Source: Notospermus geniculatus
Taxonomy: Eukaryota > Nemertea > Pilidiophora > Heteronemertea > Lineidae
DNA length: 64,000 bases
Direction of reading: 5' to 3'
NCBI GenBank assembly: GCA_002633025.1
Contig: NMRB01000805.1
Coordinates: 55,802 to 119,801, forward strand
In this document: piece by piece, positions 10,448 to 21,000 of the stretch
Layout of the letters: every line of letters starts with the position of its first letter
How positions within the stretch are numbered: position 1 is the first letter of the stretch
Made by a program: the position numbers and the translations under genes
The notes under the pieces: generated by a model
Told to the model about the DNA's origin: nothing
Databases searched by the model: none
Seen by the model: the letters and a program-made list of their open reading frames with translations, nothing else

Positions 10448-11100
10448 TATTGGCTCCCCAGGAGTTGGTATTTTCCCTCGACCCTGCGGGAATGCCAACT
10501 CTGAACGGGGGATGATACCGGGGAGCATCCAGTAATAGCCATGACATAATATCTAAGTATGTAATATCATTATCATCTACCTGCTCTCCTTTTGTCATTT
10601 TCTTCAGAAATTTAGCGTGGCTGCTGATAGGGATGAAGAAATTCCTCGTGGCGGACTGTGAAAGATATTTTTGTACCAATATATTGCTGACAATCTGGTG
10701 GAAGGTTTAAATTGGTGTATATCCTCTAAATCTTTGACATGTTTTCTGTGTTAGCATGTAGGAATATTTGTCACCTTTCTAACGAATCGTCTTTAAAGGG
10801 GACGTCCTACCAGATGTTTCATTTCATCACCATGGGATTGTTTTTAACTTGGAGCAATGCTGTACACATCTTGTGAGTGAAAAAGTGAATTGAAATACAT
10901 GTAACTATCAGTGTTGCTGAGAGTGAGCAAATAAATGTAAATACCGGTAATTATGTGAACAGTTTGCAGATGGCATTTGCTATTTTGGCGTGGTAATTGA
11001 AAATATACGGTAGACCCAGGAGCTGGGGGAGGCTCTACATGTATGGGGACACGTGTTTACGCCCCGGCTCCTGGGGTACACATGGAAAGGGTTTTAACCC
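10448..11100. other. Intergenic, no gene seen
   Basis: Short ORFs only. Near 11010-11075 the phrase about GGAGC and CCCCGGCTCCTGGGG forms a small inverted repeat. Confidence 0.4.
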
Positions 11101-11388
11101 TTAAAGGACCACTGTATTGCATCTTTCTGTCGACAGCCGGTGCCACCGGCACCATGCTCCAATACTGTAGTTATGCCTTTCGCCCCAGTGTTGGAGAATG
11201 TATGATTACAGTCTCGGTCACCCAGCCGCTGGGGATCGAACAAGTTTGTGTAGCAGTACTGCGGAACGAAACGGCTGGCTGCGCGAGACTAGTTGCATGC
11301 GGTAGTTTACCAAGTCGTTAATAGAGGTCTCCCCCTTAACGCGGGTAGGTGTAACGCAGGATTGGGAAGCAATACTGTGGTCCTTTAA
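11101..11388. mobile_element. TTAA element, family TTAA-1
   Basis: TTAA at both edges and TIRs AGGACCACTGTATTGC and GCAATACTGTGGTCCT. The interior differs from the copies at 7958 and 19470: it includes a block CACCCAGCCGCTG and GAACGAAACGGCTGGC also found near 58840, so the interior may have been exchanged. Confidence 0.82.
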
Positions 11389-11717
11389 AACAAGAGTGAA
11401 CCGCTTTATTCCTACGAAGTCAGCTGGTGTGTTGTTGTATGATGTGATTTTTAGGAGATGTACATGTATTCAGAATGTTTTTGAAGAGGGTTATTTCGGA
11501 TTGGTGTTAGTTTCTCAGGTCTGGTGCTTAGATGTTGATACCCATACCATGGCAAAGATGACATGTGAACTATCTGCGCGTCTGCTGCAGATAAAAATGT
11601 AAATATTTCTAACAGATGTTCGAATGTGACTGATGTATGCTCTGTATGTAACGCGTGTTTTGTAAATTGCATTCTAATCATTATATTTATGGTCAAGCGA
11701 ATTATTCACCATTGGTA

Positions 11718-12482
11718 TTAACCCCTTAACTGCCAGTTGCAATTTTGCCAAACACAAAAAATGCACATTACCGGTAGGTCTTTTTACACGGTGCAGGTGC
11801 GTTTCGGATTGAGACTGGATCGAGGAGGGTTCGGTTATTTTTCCCTGTGTAAAAGCGAAACAACTGACCTCCACCTTCCTCGGGCCAGTTCAATTCACTG
11901 CGTGAGTCTCGGGAAGGTGGAGGTAGGTGCAGGCCGGTTATTCTCTCGTGTAAAACCGAACCAACCTCCACCAGCCTCGGGCGGGATTGAACATGCTACC
12001 TGAGTGACGTCACTCTCTCACCTGCTGTAAGTTACACGTGAAGAAATCACGCGCACGATTTCTCAAGCACTGCTCAAGCTGTTAGAAGCAGAGTTAGTGA
12101 TATTTCCGTGAAATTTTGTACTAACAATAACTGTAAATAATGTCGAAACGTTGATACACGCCATCTAGTGGCACGCATTCGAAGAACCAACCTCGAACTG
12201 GATCGAAGCCGGTTACCGAACCCACACCGTGTAAAAATGATCAATCCATCCCGAACCGAACCCGCCTGAAGAGGGGGGAGGTAGGTTCACGAACCCGCAC
12301 CGTGTAAAAAGGCCTATTATTTTGAAACGTTGCGAAAACCATGTCACAAACGTATTACTCTGAAAGCACTCATTGAGAGCTTTCCAAATACATATTTCCT
12401 ACGGTATACATATTCATCAGTTTTTTGTACCGGTAGATAGTTCAAATCTGACAGAATGTACCCTGGCAGTGGAAAGGTTAGG
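11718..12482. mobile_element. TTAA-2 family element, host of a nested MITE
   Basis: Starts TTAACCCCTTAACTGCCAG, ends CCCTGGCAGTGGAAAGG, like 7108-7519. The right TTAA is degraded. The element at 11776-12316 interrupts it. Confidence 0.65.
11776..12316. mobile_element. MITE nested in a TTAA-2 element
   Basis: Inverted ends GGTCTTTTTACACGGTGC and GCACCGTGTAAAAAGGCC. Inside, GTGTAAAA and AACCGAACC words recur in both orientations, giving sub-terminal repeats. Confidence 0.8.
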
Positions 12483-13435
12483 CCTTTGGTCGTATTCACG
12501 GAATTCATTTATCATATTCAACAAGTTGTAGTGTTTGTGAAGTATATTTTACGTCCGTGTAAATCTATGTTGAGAATGAGTCAAAAAAGTGCAAGAGAAC
12601 AAACAATTTTGTAAACAATTCGACATTGTGAATATTTTTTTTACCATAGTCTTAGGCGTCTGTTTTGAGTTTCATTTCAATCCAATTTGCAGTTAAGCTT
12701 ATTATTTTCACAACAAATTAGAACAGTTCACTTTGTATATGTCAATCACTAAAAAGAATTTATAGCTCCGCCTACTTTTCACTCCTTGGGTGTTAGGTTT
12801 TTGCTATCAATTTTACTCTTGTGGACTTTTGGGTGTGGTACACCATGGAGGTAAATTATACCTCCATGGGTACAGTATGGACAGGTTCTATAAAGCCACA
12901 CACAAGGGCACTTTTCTCTTTTTCACACACTGTTTGAATGTGTTATTACTGTGAATTGTGATTTGGGGGTAGAAGATTTTCTTGTCTGCTACAATCAGTT
13001 AGCTAGACCTCAAACCAAATGTTTTCCAATTACAAAAAACGGCTAGGTCCGTGTGTAGGCCTACTTGTCTGCTGGGTCAGTCGTATTTAGAGCTCTATTC
13101 CAAAACATCTGAATTCATGTTATTTCTGTGTCTTACATTACATTCCTTTGTCAGTTTTTGTCCCAATTTATTGTTCTGTTGATCAATTGAGATCATCAAT
13201 TTTTAACCCTTTGATTCCCACTCAGAAATACTGATGTGAGCTTTAGGCCCACAACTTATAGTAACACCCAGAAGTATTTTCATATAACGTCATCAACACT
13301 GTCAATTTGCATGGACAGTGGTCCCCTGTCCTCGAGCCACTTGAGGACAAGAGATACGAGTATTAGTGGAGCGGTTCGAGGATAGAGGACCAGTCTTGTA
13401 ACAATTTGCACTTAACTGATCTCATTTTTTGCAGT
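12483..13435. other. Intergenic, no gene seen
   Basis: AT-rich. Contains a small palindrome at about 12848-12872 (TGGAGGTA / TACCTCCA) but no supportable ORF. Confidence 0.45.
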
Positions 13436-13670
13436 AAGGCCTGTTTCACACGGTCCGACTCATATTCTGATAAATTTCCCGAATATGCCTGTGGCTTTCA
13501 TATAAGCCAGGGGGCGTACCCCGGTATGCATAAAACATCTTAAGTGTAAAATTTCCCTTATCTTTTGTTTGGAACAATTGTTCAAGGGAAATTTTACACT
13601 CAAGATGTTTTATGCATACGGCCCTTGTACTCGGAAAATTGATCAAAAATTTGACCATGTGAAACGGACT
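13436..13670. mobile_element. MITE pair, one nested
   Basis: Outer ends GGCCTGTTTCACACGGTCC and ACCATGTGAAACGGAC. Inside, at about 13510-13627, a second hairpin pairs TATGCATAAAACATCTTAAG with CAAGATGTTTTATGCATA. That inner family is the same as 24903-25270. Confidence 0.75.
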
Positions 13671-13685
13671 TCACTTTAAATATCT

Positions 13686-13813
13686 GGGCGGGCCGCCACG
13701 AAACTCCGATAGCACTAACAGTGCCCAACAGAGAGGTATGCAATGGCTTTTACCATTACAGAATTTCTCTGTTAGGCCCTGTTAGTGCTATCGTAGTTTC
13801 GTGGCGGTCGCCC
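13686..13813. mobile_element. Hairpin MITE
   Basis: GGGCGGGCCGCCACGAAAC pairs with GTTTCGTGGCGGTCGCCC; the next 20 bp of each arm (GATAGCACTAACAG / CTGTTAGTGCTATC) pair too. Confidence 0.85.
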
Positions 13814-14932
13814 CTGCACTTTAGTTTTAGGAAACAATCGGACACTTGGCAATGCACCGGTAGCTGTATTCTAGTTGGTTGTTGCGAAAAGTCACAAATT
13901 TCAGATTTTGTCGACTTTTGTGGAGGGTTGGTGCCAAGTATACATAATGTTGAATAAACTTTTGACAGATGTCAACCTTTGTCATGCGGTGTTTTCTTAA
14001 TGTAACAAATTGCTGTGTGTGAAAGGAGTACCGATATAGAAATTTGAACCCAGTTTGGGGCTCGGAAATGATTTCTTTTCATTTTGCAAAAGAAGTTCGT
14101 ACAAAATATCCAAGTTATCTAAAGCAGGTCTTTCATCGAACAGTGTAATGTTGATGTATCTGTTTGTCCTCTGTATTAATTATTAAATGGCGGCACAAGG
14201 CCTACTCTAATTAGCAGCAGGTGGAAAATGTCCAGTTGCACATTCTGCTGGCAAAATCAAGATACACTAAGGTCCATTGCCAGCATAACTTTGGCAAACA
14301 ACATGAAAATTTCCTGTGTTTTAGCTCAAGTTACAAATTCTGTACTTTGGCGCAAATTTCAATGTTTCTAGCACAGGGCACCCCCTCTTTTCCCAAATCC
14401 TGGGTCCGGTGAGCACCCGGGGTGCCCCCTCTGGATACACGCCTGCTTGTGCACTTTGTAGCCAATGCAAACTCTGTTAGGGAAAAATATTTGTACTTTT
14501 GAGCCATAAAGAACATGTTTGTCTTTATCATTCAATTACGTTCACAGTACCGGTAGGCCTGGACTCACAACCTCCTGTGGAGCTGGACATTTTCACATTT
14601 TATTATTTTTGCTCAATTCATAGTAGGATGAGATATCTGTCTGTACGGGATGGCATGCCAGAGTGAGTGGGATACATTTTTTAAAAGCCTTCTGTGAAAA
14701 TGACAACCTATAATCTGTATTAAATAAATACATCAAATGAAAAGTACATTTCTGTCTGATTTTAGTTTGTTGCCTGACTCTCTCTTTCAAACTCGGCCCC
14801 TTCTCAGGTGCGGATCCGGGGGGATGCACCCGGCGCACGCCCCCTTTTGGTCAACAAATCTGCAAAATCGCCCGTGAAATTCTGTAATTTGATGCAAATT
14901 TCAACGTTCCTAGCACAGGGCGCCCCTCCCGG

Positions 14933-15352
14933 TGGGGTCACTCCCCATAAAGTGTGTTGCACATCAGTGTACTCCACTTTTTTCATAAGCCCCTTTCAGC
15001 TGGTAACAGCAATTTTGAATCCCCACCCCTTTTGGCTGGGTACTTTTCAGTCCCCACCCCCTAAAGCTGGGTACTCTGCAATCCCCACCCCTAATGGCTG
15101 GGTCATTTGAGAGACGTTTTAAAGGGCTTTTTTGCAGGACACATGGACCACACTAGGCAGGGGAGGGCTTAAGGCGGGGGAAATTGTCTTTTTATGTATT
15201 CCCGTGGGCTTTCTGCGGGGTTATGGGTGAAATAGGGGGGCTTATTTGACCCAGCGCGGGTCCCGCCGATGCGGCTCGAAAAACACCCCTTTACCCGCAA
15301 TTTTTGGTACACTGATGTGCAACACACTTTATGGGGAGTGATCCCCCCGGGG
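14933..15352. mobile_element. MITE nested in the GGATCCGCC repeat
   Basis: GTCACTCCCCATAAAGTGTG pairs with CACACTTTATGGGGAGTGAT, continuing over TTGCACATCAGTGTAC. Its interior holds a tandem array (see 15012-15106). Confidence 0.8.
15012..15106. repeat. Short tandem array, about 3 units
   Basis: Three units of about 37 bp around CCCCACCCC and GGCTGGGTAC, diverging at a few positions. Confidence 0.7.
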
Positions 15353-15403
15353 CGCCCCTCTTTTCCTAAATCATGGATCCGCGTCCCTGCTTCTTTTTCA
15401 TTA

Positions 15404-15466
15404 TCTATATTCATGGAAGTATTATAAAGATATATATCTTTATAATCTTTATAATACTTCCATGCT
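15404..15466. repeat. AT-rich palindrome
   Basis: CATGGAAGTATTATAAAGAT pairs with ATCTTTATAATACTTCCATG, close to perfect. Confidence 0.8.
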
Positions 15467-15580
15467 GTAGGCCTATATAAGGTCAGGAACATAACTTTAG
15501 GAACGTGACATGTTTTGCTGTCATTTTAGAATGGAGTAGACCTATCCCCAATGATGCCCCACCCAAAAATTCAAATGATG

Positions 15581-15680
15581 TCACCGCGTGGCGGTAGGTG
15601 GCAGCAGCTGACGGTGCTTCACCTCAGAGTGGCTCAACAGCACCGTCAGCTGCTGCCACCTACCGCCAAGCGGTGACATT
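15581..15680. mobile_element. Hairpin MITE
   Basis: GTCACCGCGTGGCGGTAGGT pairs with ACCTACCGCCAAGCGGTGAC, then GGCAGCAGCTGACGGTGC with its complement. Confidence 0.85.
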
Positions 15681-15689
15681 TCCATTTGG

Positions 15690-15925
15690 GCGACTGCACG
15701 CCTGCGTCGGTAAAGCGTGGAGAGTGAGTTGGTCCGTGGGGTGGAGATTGAATTCCGGAGACCGTCTGGTGCTGCCACCTATCGTCTGCGCAGGAGCTGT
15801 TTCCGGCTGTGTGAAGTTCGTTTGGCTCAAGTTCCTCTTTGATTACCCTGCAAATACCACTTCAAATTAACGAATTTTATACATTTTCATACAATAACTG
15901 GTGAATAGATTAAGAAGAAGGTAAA
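15690..15925 (+). promoter_or_regulatory. Candidate BAG6 promoter / first non-coding exon
   Basis: A GC-richer, non-repeat stretch 2.1 kb before the BAG6 start codon, ending in a possible donor AAGAAG|GTAAAC near 15920. The coding exon of BAG6 is preceded by a good acceptor (TGTTTTACTTTCAG, ending 17950), so an upstream 5' UTR exon is expected. The link to this stretch is inference only. Confidence 0.25.
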
Positions 15926-16823
15926 CAGTCTAACCAGACCTGGTCTATTTCGTTTTTATTCGCGTAACATGACCACAAAAGATTGATTGGCGAATCCAGA
16001 TTCATCGATTCTTCCAGACTTGAGCATGTTGAGACTTCTTCATGCACACCGCACAGCACTAGCCTACAGTGCAGTGTATAATGTGTAGGCCTATGTGCAG
16101 GACCACATCATCATGATGACATCATCCATGCATCATGGGACATAGGCCTCTACTTACTACAAACACAGAAAAGTAGGGGATAGCCTTTTGAGAGAGCATG
16201 AGAGAGAGTGTGTGTCGTGTCCCCTGCAAGACGCCAGACGGGTTCGTAAGAACACGACAGACCAGATCGGCCGAATTGGAGCATAGACCTGTACCTAGGC
16301 CTAGGGCAGGCCTACCATAAAGTCACCGAATTGGAATCAGGCCTATCCTAACATTCATTTTTCTTCTTAATTCTTCTTAAACGCAAGAACCATGAATTTA
16401 TATAGGCCTAATAACAGAAATAAAAATAAAAGGCAAATTTCGATTTTAACGTTGCATTTTGTAAGAAATCTACCGTCTGAAACACACATGCTGTCGCGCA
16501 CCGACAGTAGGCTAAGCACTGTAGCGCCACGACTGTGTCGACGGCAGATATGGGAACTAGCTGCTGACATTAGTAGCCTGGCTTTGAACAACAGCCAGAA
16601 TCCGAGTTCATTCATAAAAAAATCAATTATGTCCCGGATGATACGCAATATCGATTCATGATATTCCATAAACATATAAGAACTTGTTATTAATATTCAT
16701 ACCAAACCAAAGCGAACTCTGATTCAGTGCAAAAGTGTCCCGATTCGGTCTGATCCGGTCCGATTTGGTCCAATTCGGTGTTCTTACGAACCATGCATAG
16801 GCTGCATGACCAAAAACACTTTT
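15926..16823. other. Intergenic, no gene seen
   Basis: Low-complexity GAGAGAG near 16190-16215 and AGGCCTA-rich words. A minus-strand ORF at 16367-16675 has no family signal. Confidence 0.45.
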
Positions 16824-17735
16824 TTTAGCTCACTAGTGAGCTTTTATCATCCTGCGGCATCCGTCGTCCGTCGTCGTCCGTCGTTGTCCGTTAGCAGGGC
16901 ACGTTTCGTAACCGCTGGAGCTATTGATCTGAAACTTGGTACATATATACCCCTAGGTCAGATGACCTATAGTTTCGGTCCGATTCGATTCTTGGCTTGG
17001 CCTCCAGGTAGCCAAAACCAAAAACACAAAAAGTGCAATAACTCCTGAACTAATGACTGGATCGTCTCCAAATTTTTATCATAGGTGTATCTAATTAGGA
17101 TACATAACATATATAACGGGTTTTTGATTTGACCTTCTTTTCAAGGTCACAGAGGTCAAAGTTCGACAAAAGTGACAAACCTGCCACAGGTCTTCATTAT
17201 TTCACCGAGCATCTTCATATCTTGCATAAACATGTATTAGAGGGGTACCTTCAAAACTGCCGAGTTTCGGTTTGATCAGACATCCAATATGGCCGCCAGG
17301 TGGCGTAACCTGAAAATCGACCAAGTGCTATAACTCAGGAACGGCTTGACCCAGAGTTCTCGAACTTGAGATTTACCTCCCTCTAGGTGACCTTTACAAG
17401 CACGTCAAATTTCGGCCTGATTAAACTCCCAACATGGCCGCCAGGTGGCGTAACCTGAAAATCATCAAATGTGCTATAACTCAGGAACGACTTGACCCAG
17501 AGCGCTCAAATGTGCTGTGTGGCTCCCTCGAGATGACCTTTATGTGCATGTGAAGTTTTGGCCCGAACGGACATCCAATATGGCCACCAGGCGGCATAAC
17601 CCAACAATCATTGAAGTCCTGCAACTTGGGAATGACTTGACCCAGATTGCTCATAACTGACATGTAATGTAGCTCTCTCTGTCATCACACTGTATGTCCA
17701 AATGAGTGAGCACATGGTCCATGGACCATTTCATT
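16824..17735 (+). repeat. AGCTCAC dispersed repeat, longest copy
   Basis: Starts with the palindrome TTTAGCTCACTAGTGAGCTT, then a CGTCGTCCGT-rich stretch, a block ending TATATACCCCTAGGTCAGA, and three internal tandem units of about 120 bp, each with ATGGCC(G/A)CCAGG and TGACCCAGA. It ends GTGAGCACATGGTCCATGG. The same ends occur at 34967-35492; partial copies are at 45936-46115 and 46856-47545, and a related one at 61247-61595. No coding capacity seen. Confidence 0.8.
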
Positions 17736-18003
17736 TTTTGATTGAATAATTATTTATTTACCAGATAATAGCTAGCCTACTGGCGGTGTGACAGTGTGGC
17801 CAGCACAATGAATGGTGGCATAGCCATGAAGACCTATATGTTCCTAGCTCATGAAGTAGCTTGCAGAGTAAAAAATCTGGGGAATTCCAATGTGTGTTAT
17901 CTTGGTTTTCAACTTCCCTACCTTAGGCATGCTGTCTGTTTTACTTTCAGGTCAATTGCACCCATAACGATTTTCGAGTTGGTGCCTTCACCACTGCTAG
18001 ACC

Positions 18004-18066
18004 ATGCTGGATGTTACTGTAAAGACACTTGATGGACAGAACAGGAGTTTTTCTGTACCTGAATCG
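18004..18066 (+). CDS. BAG6: BAG6 exon 1: start of ubiquitin-like domain
   Basis: Encodes [20 protein letters not shown] plus Ser, the first two beta strands of the Ubl fold. Donor TCG|GTAGGT, phase 0. The context before the ATG is TAGACC. A likely acceptor at 17950 puts the non-coding start of this exon at 17951. Confidence 0.96.
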
Positions 18067-21000
18067 GTAGGTACCGGTACTCTCTCAGTAATGGTATGAT
18101 AATCAATGTCAGTTCCACAAAATGAAACTCAAAATATCAATTTGGCAATTGCCATGATTCAGGGATAAGGCTGAAATTTTCTTTAACCACAGTAATGGAA
18201 TATTGGCTAGTGAATGTTCCAGGTGTATCACTGGTTTTGCTTCAAATAAAAATACATGTACTCAACCACGTTGGCATTGTTCAAGTCCATATCACTCTGT
18301 TTCCCAAAAAATACTTTCATTTTGCCATGCCCAACCCTTGACTTCACTTCACTATTTTCAATTTTACTTAAACAAGGTAATAACCCATTCTGTCCTTTAC
18401 AATAGACGATATCACTCCAAAAGAGCGCAGCACCTGACGGGGTCAGCGTCATGACGTCCCGCACGTCATTTCATGATGTCTTGAGGTGAGACGACGTCAT
18501 GCTCGCTGAAACAACCGGATTTTTTTTTCGAGTCGCGTCATGCGTTCAGAAATGATGTGCGGGACGTCATGACGCTGACCCCGTCAGGTGCTGCGCTCTT
18601 TTGGAGTGATAGAGTCTATTACATGTATTTGTTTTGCTCGATCTTTCAGACAACAGTCAAACAATTCAAGGAGAAAATTGCTGGTTCAATTGTAAGTAGT
18701 ATAACTTACCGGTAATATACAGCCACTTTGTATTCTCAACTGGTGTGAACGGACCAAGTGAGCGCTGAGTGAGCTGCTCCTTGAGTTCCCAATAAAGGTT
18801 TCTGGAGAGACTGTTATAACGACGTAAAGCACTTTGAGACTGTATGACGATGGAAGGCGCTTTAAAAAGTTTCATCATCATCGTCATCATTTGGTCGAAG
18901 GACTAGCTGTCCTGTAGGCCATCGTTGTAGTTAGAATTAAGTAGCGCGGTGCGGGGTAATGGATTTCATGGTGGAGTTTGGGGGGCACTGGATTTCACGG
19001 TGGAGTTTGGATTGTGTTAAACTGGTAGTTGGAACCTCAATGGCTTAACTTTCAAAGGAGAAAATAGAGTTTATACATGTATTATTTCTTGTGTTGCACT
19101 TATCATTTGTATTCGAAAATAGGCCCATGGCCTTCCCAGTGTGTTGCCATGGATCATAACGTGTTGTCTTCATTTTCAGAATATTACCGCCGATCGACAG
19201 AGGTTGATCTACCAGGGCAGAGTACTGCAGGATGACAAGAAGTTGAACGATTATGGTGAGTGAAAAGAGAAATGAGTGGGTGCAGATCAGACATGCCAGA
19301 AGTCTGGACTTGCTCTCCGCAGAATCAGCCACAAAATTTACATTTTCTATTTCTAGGGGACAACCCCTAGGCCCCCTCGGCATGGGCGGCTCCGTGTCCT
19401 CCGCCCTCAGATCCCCCAGCAAAAATCTTGGAACTACCCCTGCTGTGTACATTACTCGGTTTGAGGCACTTAAAGGGGCATGATATGTGATCTCTTGCCG
19501 GTATTTTGACTGCCGATGTAGAGGGAGCCACCGAGCGGCAGCAATACAAACTACAAAAAAACATAAAAATATGTATGTAGTACATTGGGTCCATTCGTTT
19601 ACGACGTAGTTTCTCCCTGGTGTTCGAGAGTGGCACTCAGGGCGATGGTGGCGCCAGCTCTTGAGAAAAAGTTGCAATACCGGGCTCCTTTAATGCATTT
19701 TGGGAAAAAATAAAACAGAATATTTCCTGAAGTGTAGCTGTATTCCGTTGAATCGTTTTTTCAGATGTCCATGGTAAAGTCATCCATGTGGTGCAGAGAG
19801 CGCCACCTTCCTCCAGAGGTGCTAACAACACCAATGACGCACCAACAGCAACAATGGGAATGCCAGGTGGGGGATTCCCTGCTCGGGATTTTGCCCTCGG
19901 CGCATTCGCTGTTCCTGACCCTATGGACCCAAATCAAGTACAGGTAATGTCACAGTGGGTGTATGAATAAAGTCAAGTAAACGCCATTACTGTTTTTGTA
20001 AAGGGCCCTCAGTATTAGCGCCATGGAGCTCAATGGGGCTAATAGACACGGGTTTTTCAGACACTGGTCTATTTAAACATGGCAATTCAAAGGTGGAAAT
20101 GCAAAAAACACGGGGATTTAATATGTGGAAGTACAGCTATAATGTCTGTATTTATTGGAAAAGGACTCAGCGAGGGCTGTTGAACGAATAAGACACAGTA
20201 TAGTTCTAGTTGAGTTGATCTGTATTTCCTCTTTTGAAGGCATCATACGAAGTCAGTGTACCTCAAAAGGTTAACACTTCAGCCCTCAAAATATTTGATC
20301 TTCTTCTTGCAAATATTGTTCAAGTACATTGTACTTCTGTTTTTTTTACAGAACATCGTTCAGCAAGTCCTGTCAGGTATGGGTGATGTGGGACAGCATG
20401 CTCGTGTGACGTCCAGAACATCGGTAGGTACTTGGGGATGTTGACTATAGTTCATTTGTTACTTACTAGCTACACTACGCACTATCGGTCTCTGCCAGAG
20501 ATATCCACGAATTCTTGTTGGCAAATGGCAATAGTTTTCAGACCTCAGTCAAGTCTGATGCAATGTCTTCGACGTCACTGTCGTGGGGTTGTCTGCGTTA
20601 CGTCATTCAGTTTCAGAGCGAGGTTGTGGTTGATTTTGGTTTACGTCAATTTGAGAACGGTCTATAGAGGTTTCCCACTGACGATTGTCACGTCACTGCC
20701 GCGACGAGATGCCGCCATGTTGGACGTCACGTCCAACGCATTCGTAGCTTCAGATGACGTTCAACATGGCTGACGTGCGAATTATGACGTCAATGATGAC
20801 GTCACGTGAAGTTCCTCTATTGCCCTTTGTACATGTATTACTCAAGGATGAGTCTGATCGGGGATCGTACATACAAGAAACCTGAGGCACTGATGTTTCC
20901 AAGGTACCGATGTTGCCAGAGGGCCACTCTGACAACCCCTTTATTGTTGTATTTCTACTTCAGCCTGACGGATCTGCAGTCGATGTCCACATCAACCTGA

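Larger units (their letters stand above)
14810..15385. repeat. GGATCCGCC-family repeat, split by a nested element
   Basis: Left part GTGCGGATCCGG through GGGCGCCCC and right part GGGCGCCCCTCTTTTCC through GGATCCGCG match the uninterrupted copies at 1964 and 60645. Confidence 0.7.

Noticed and set aside
16367-16675. 102-residue minus-strand ORF with hydrophobic stretch
   Set aside because: AT-rich, low complexity hydrophobicity only; no family signal and no neighbours on that strand.
19045-19677. 210-residue minus-strand ORF across BAG6 exon 3
   Set aside because: It runs through a coding exon in antisense and through a TTAA MITE; no recognisable domain.
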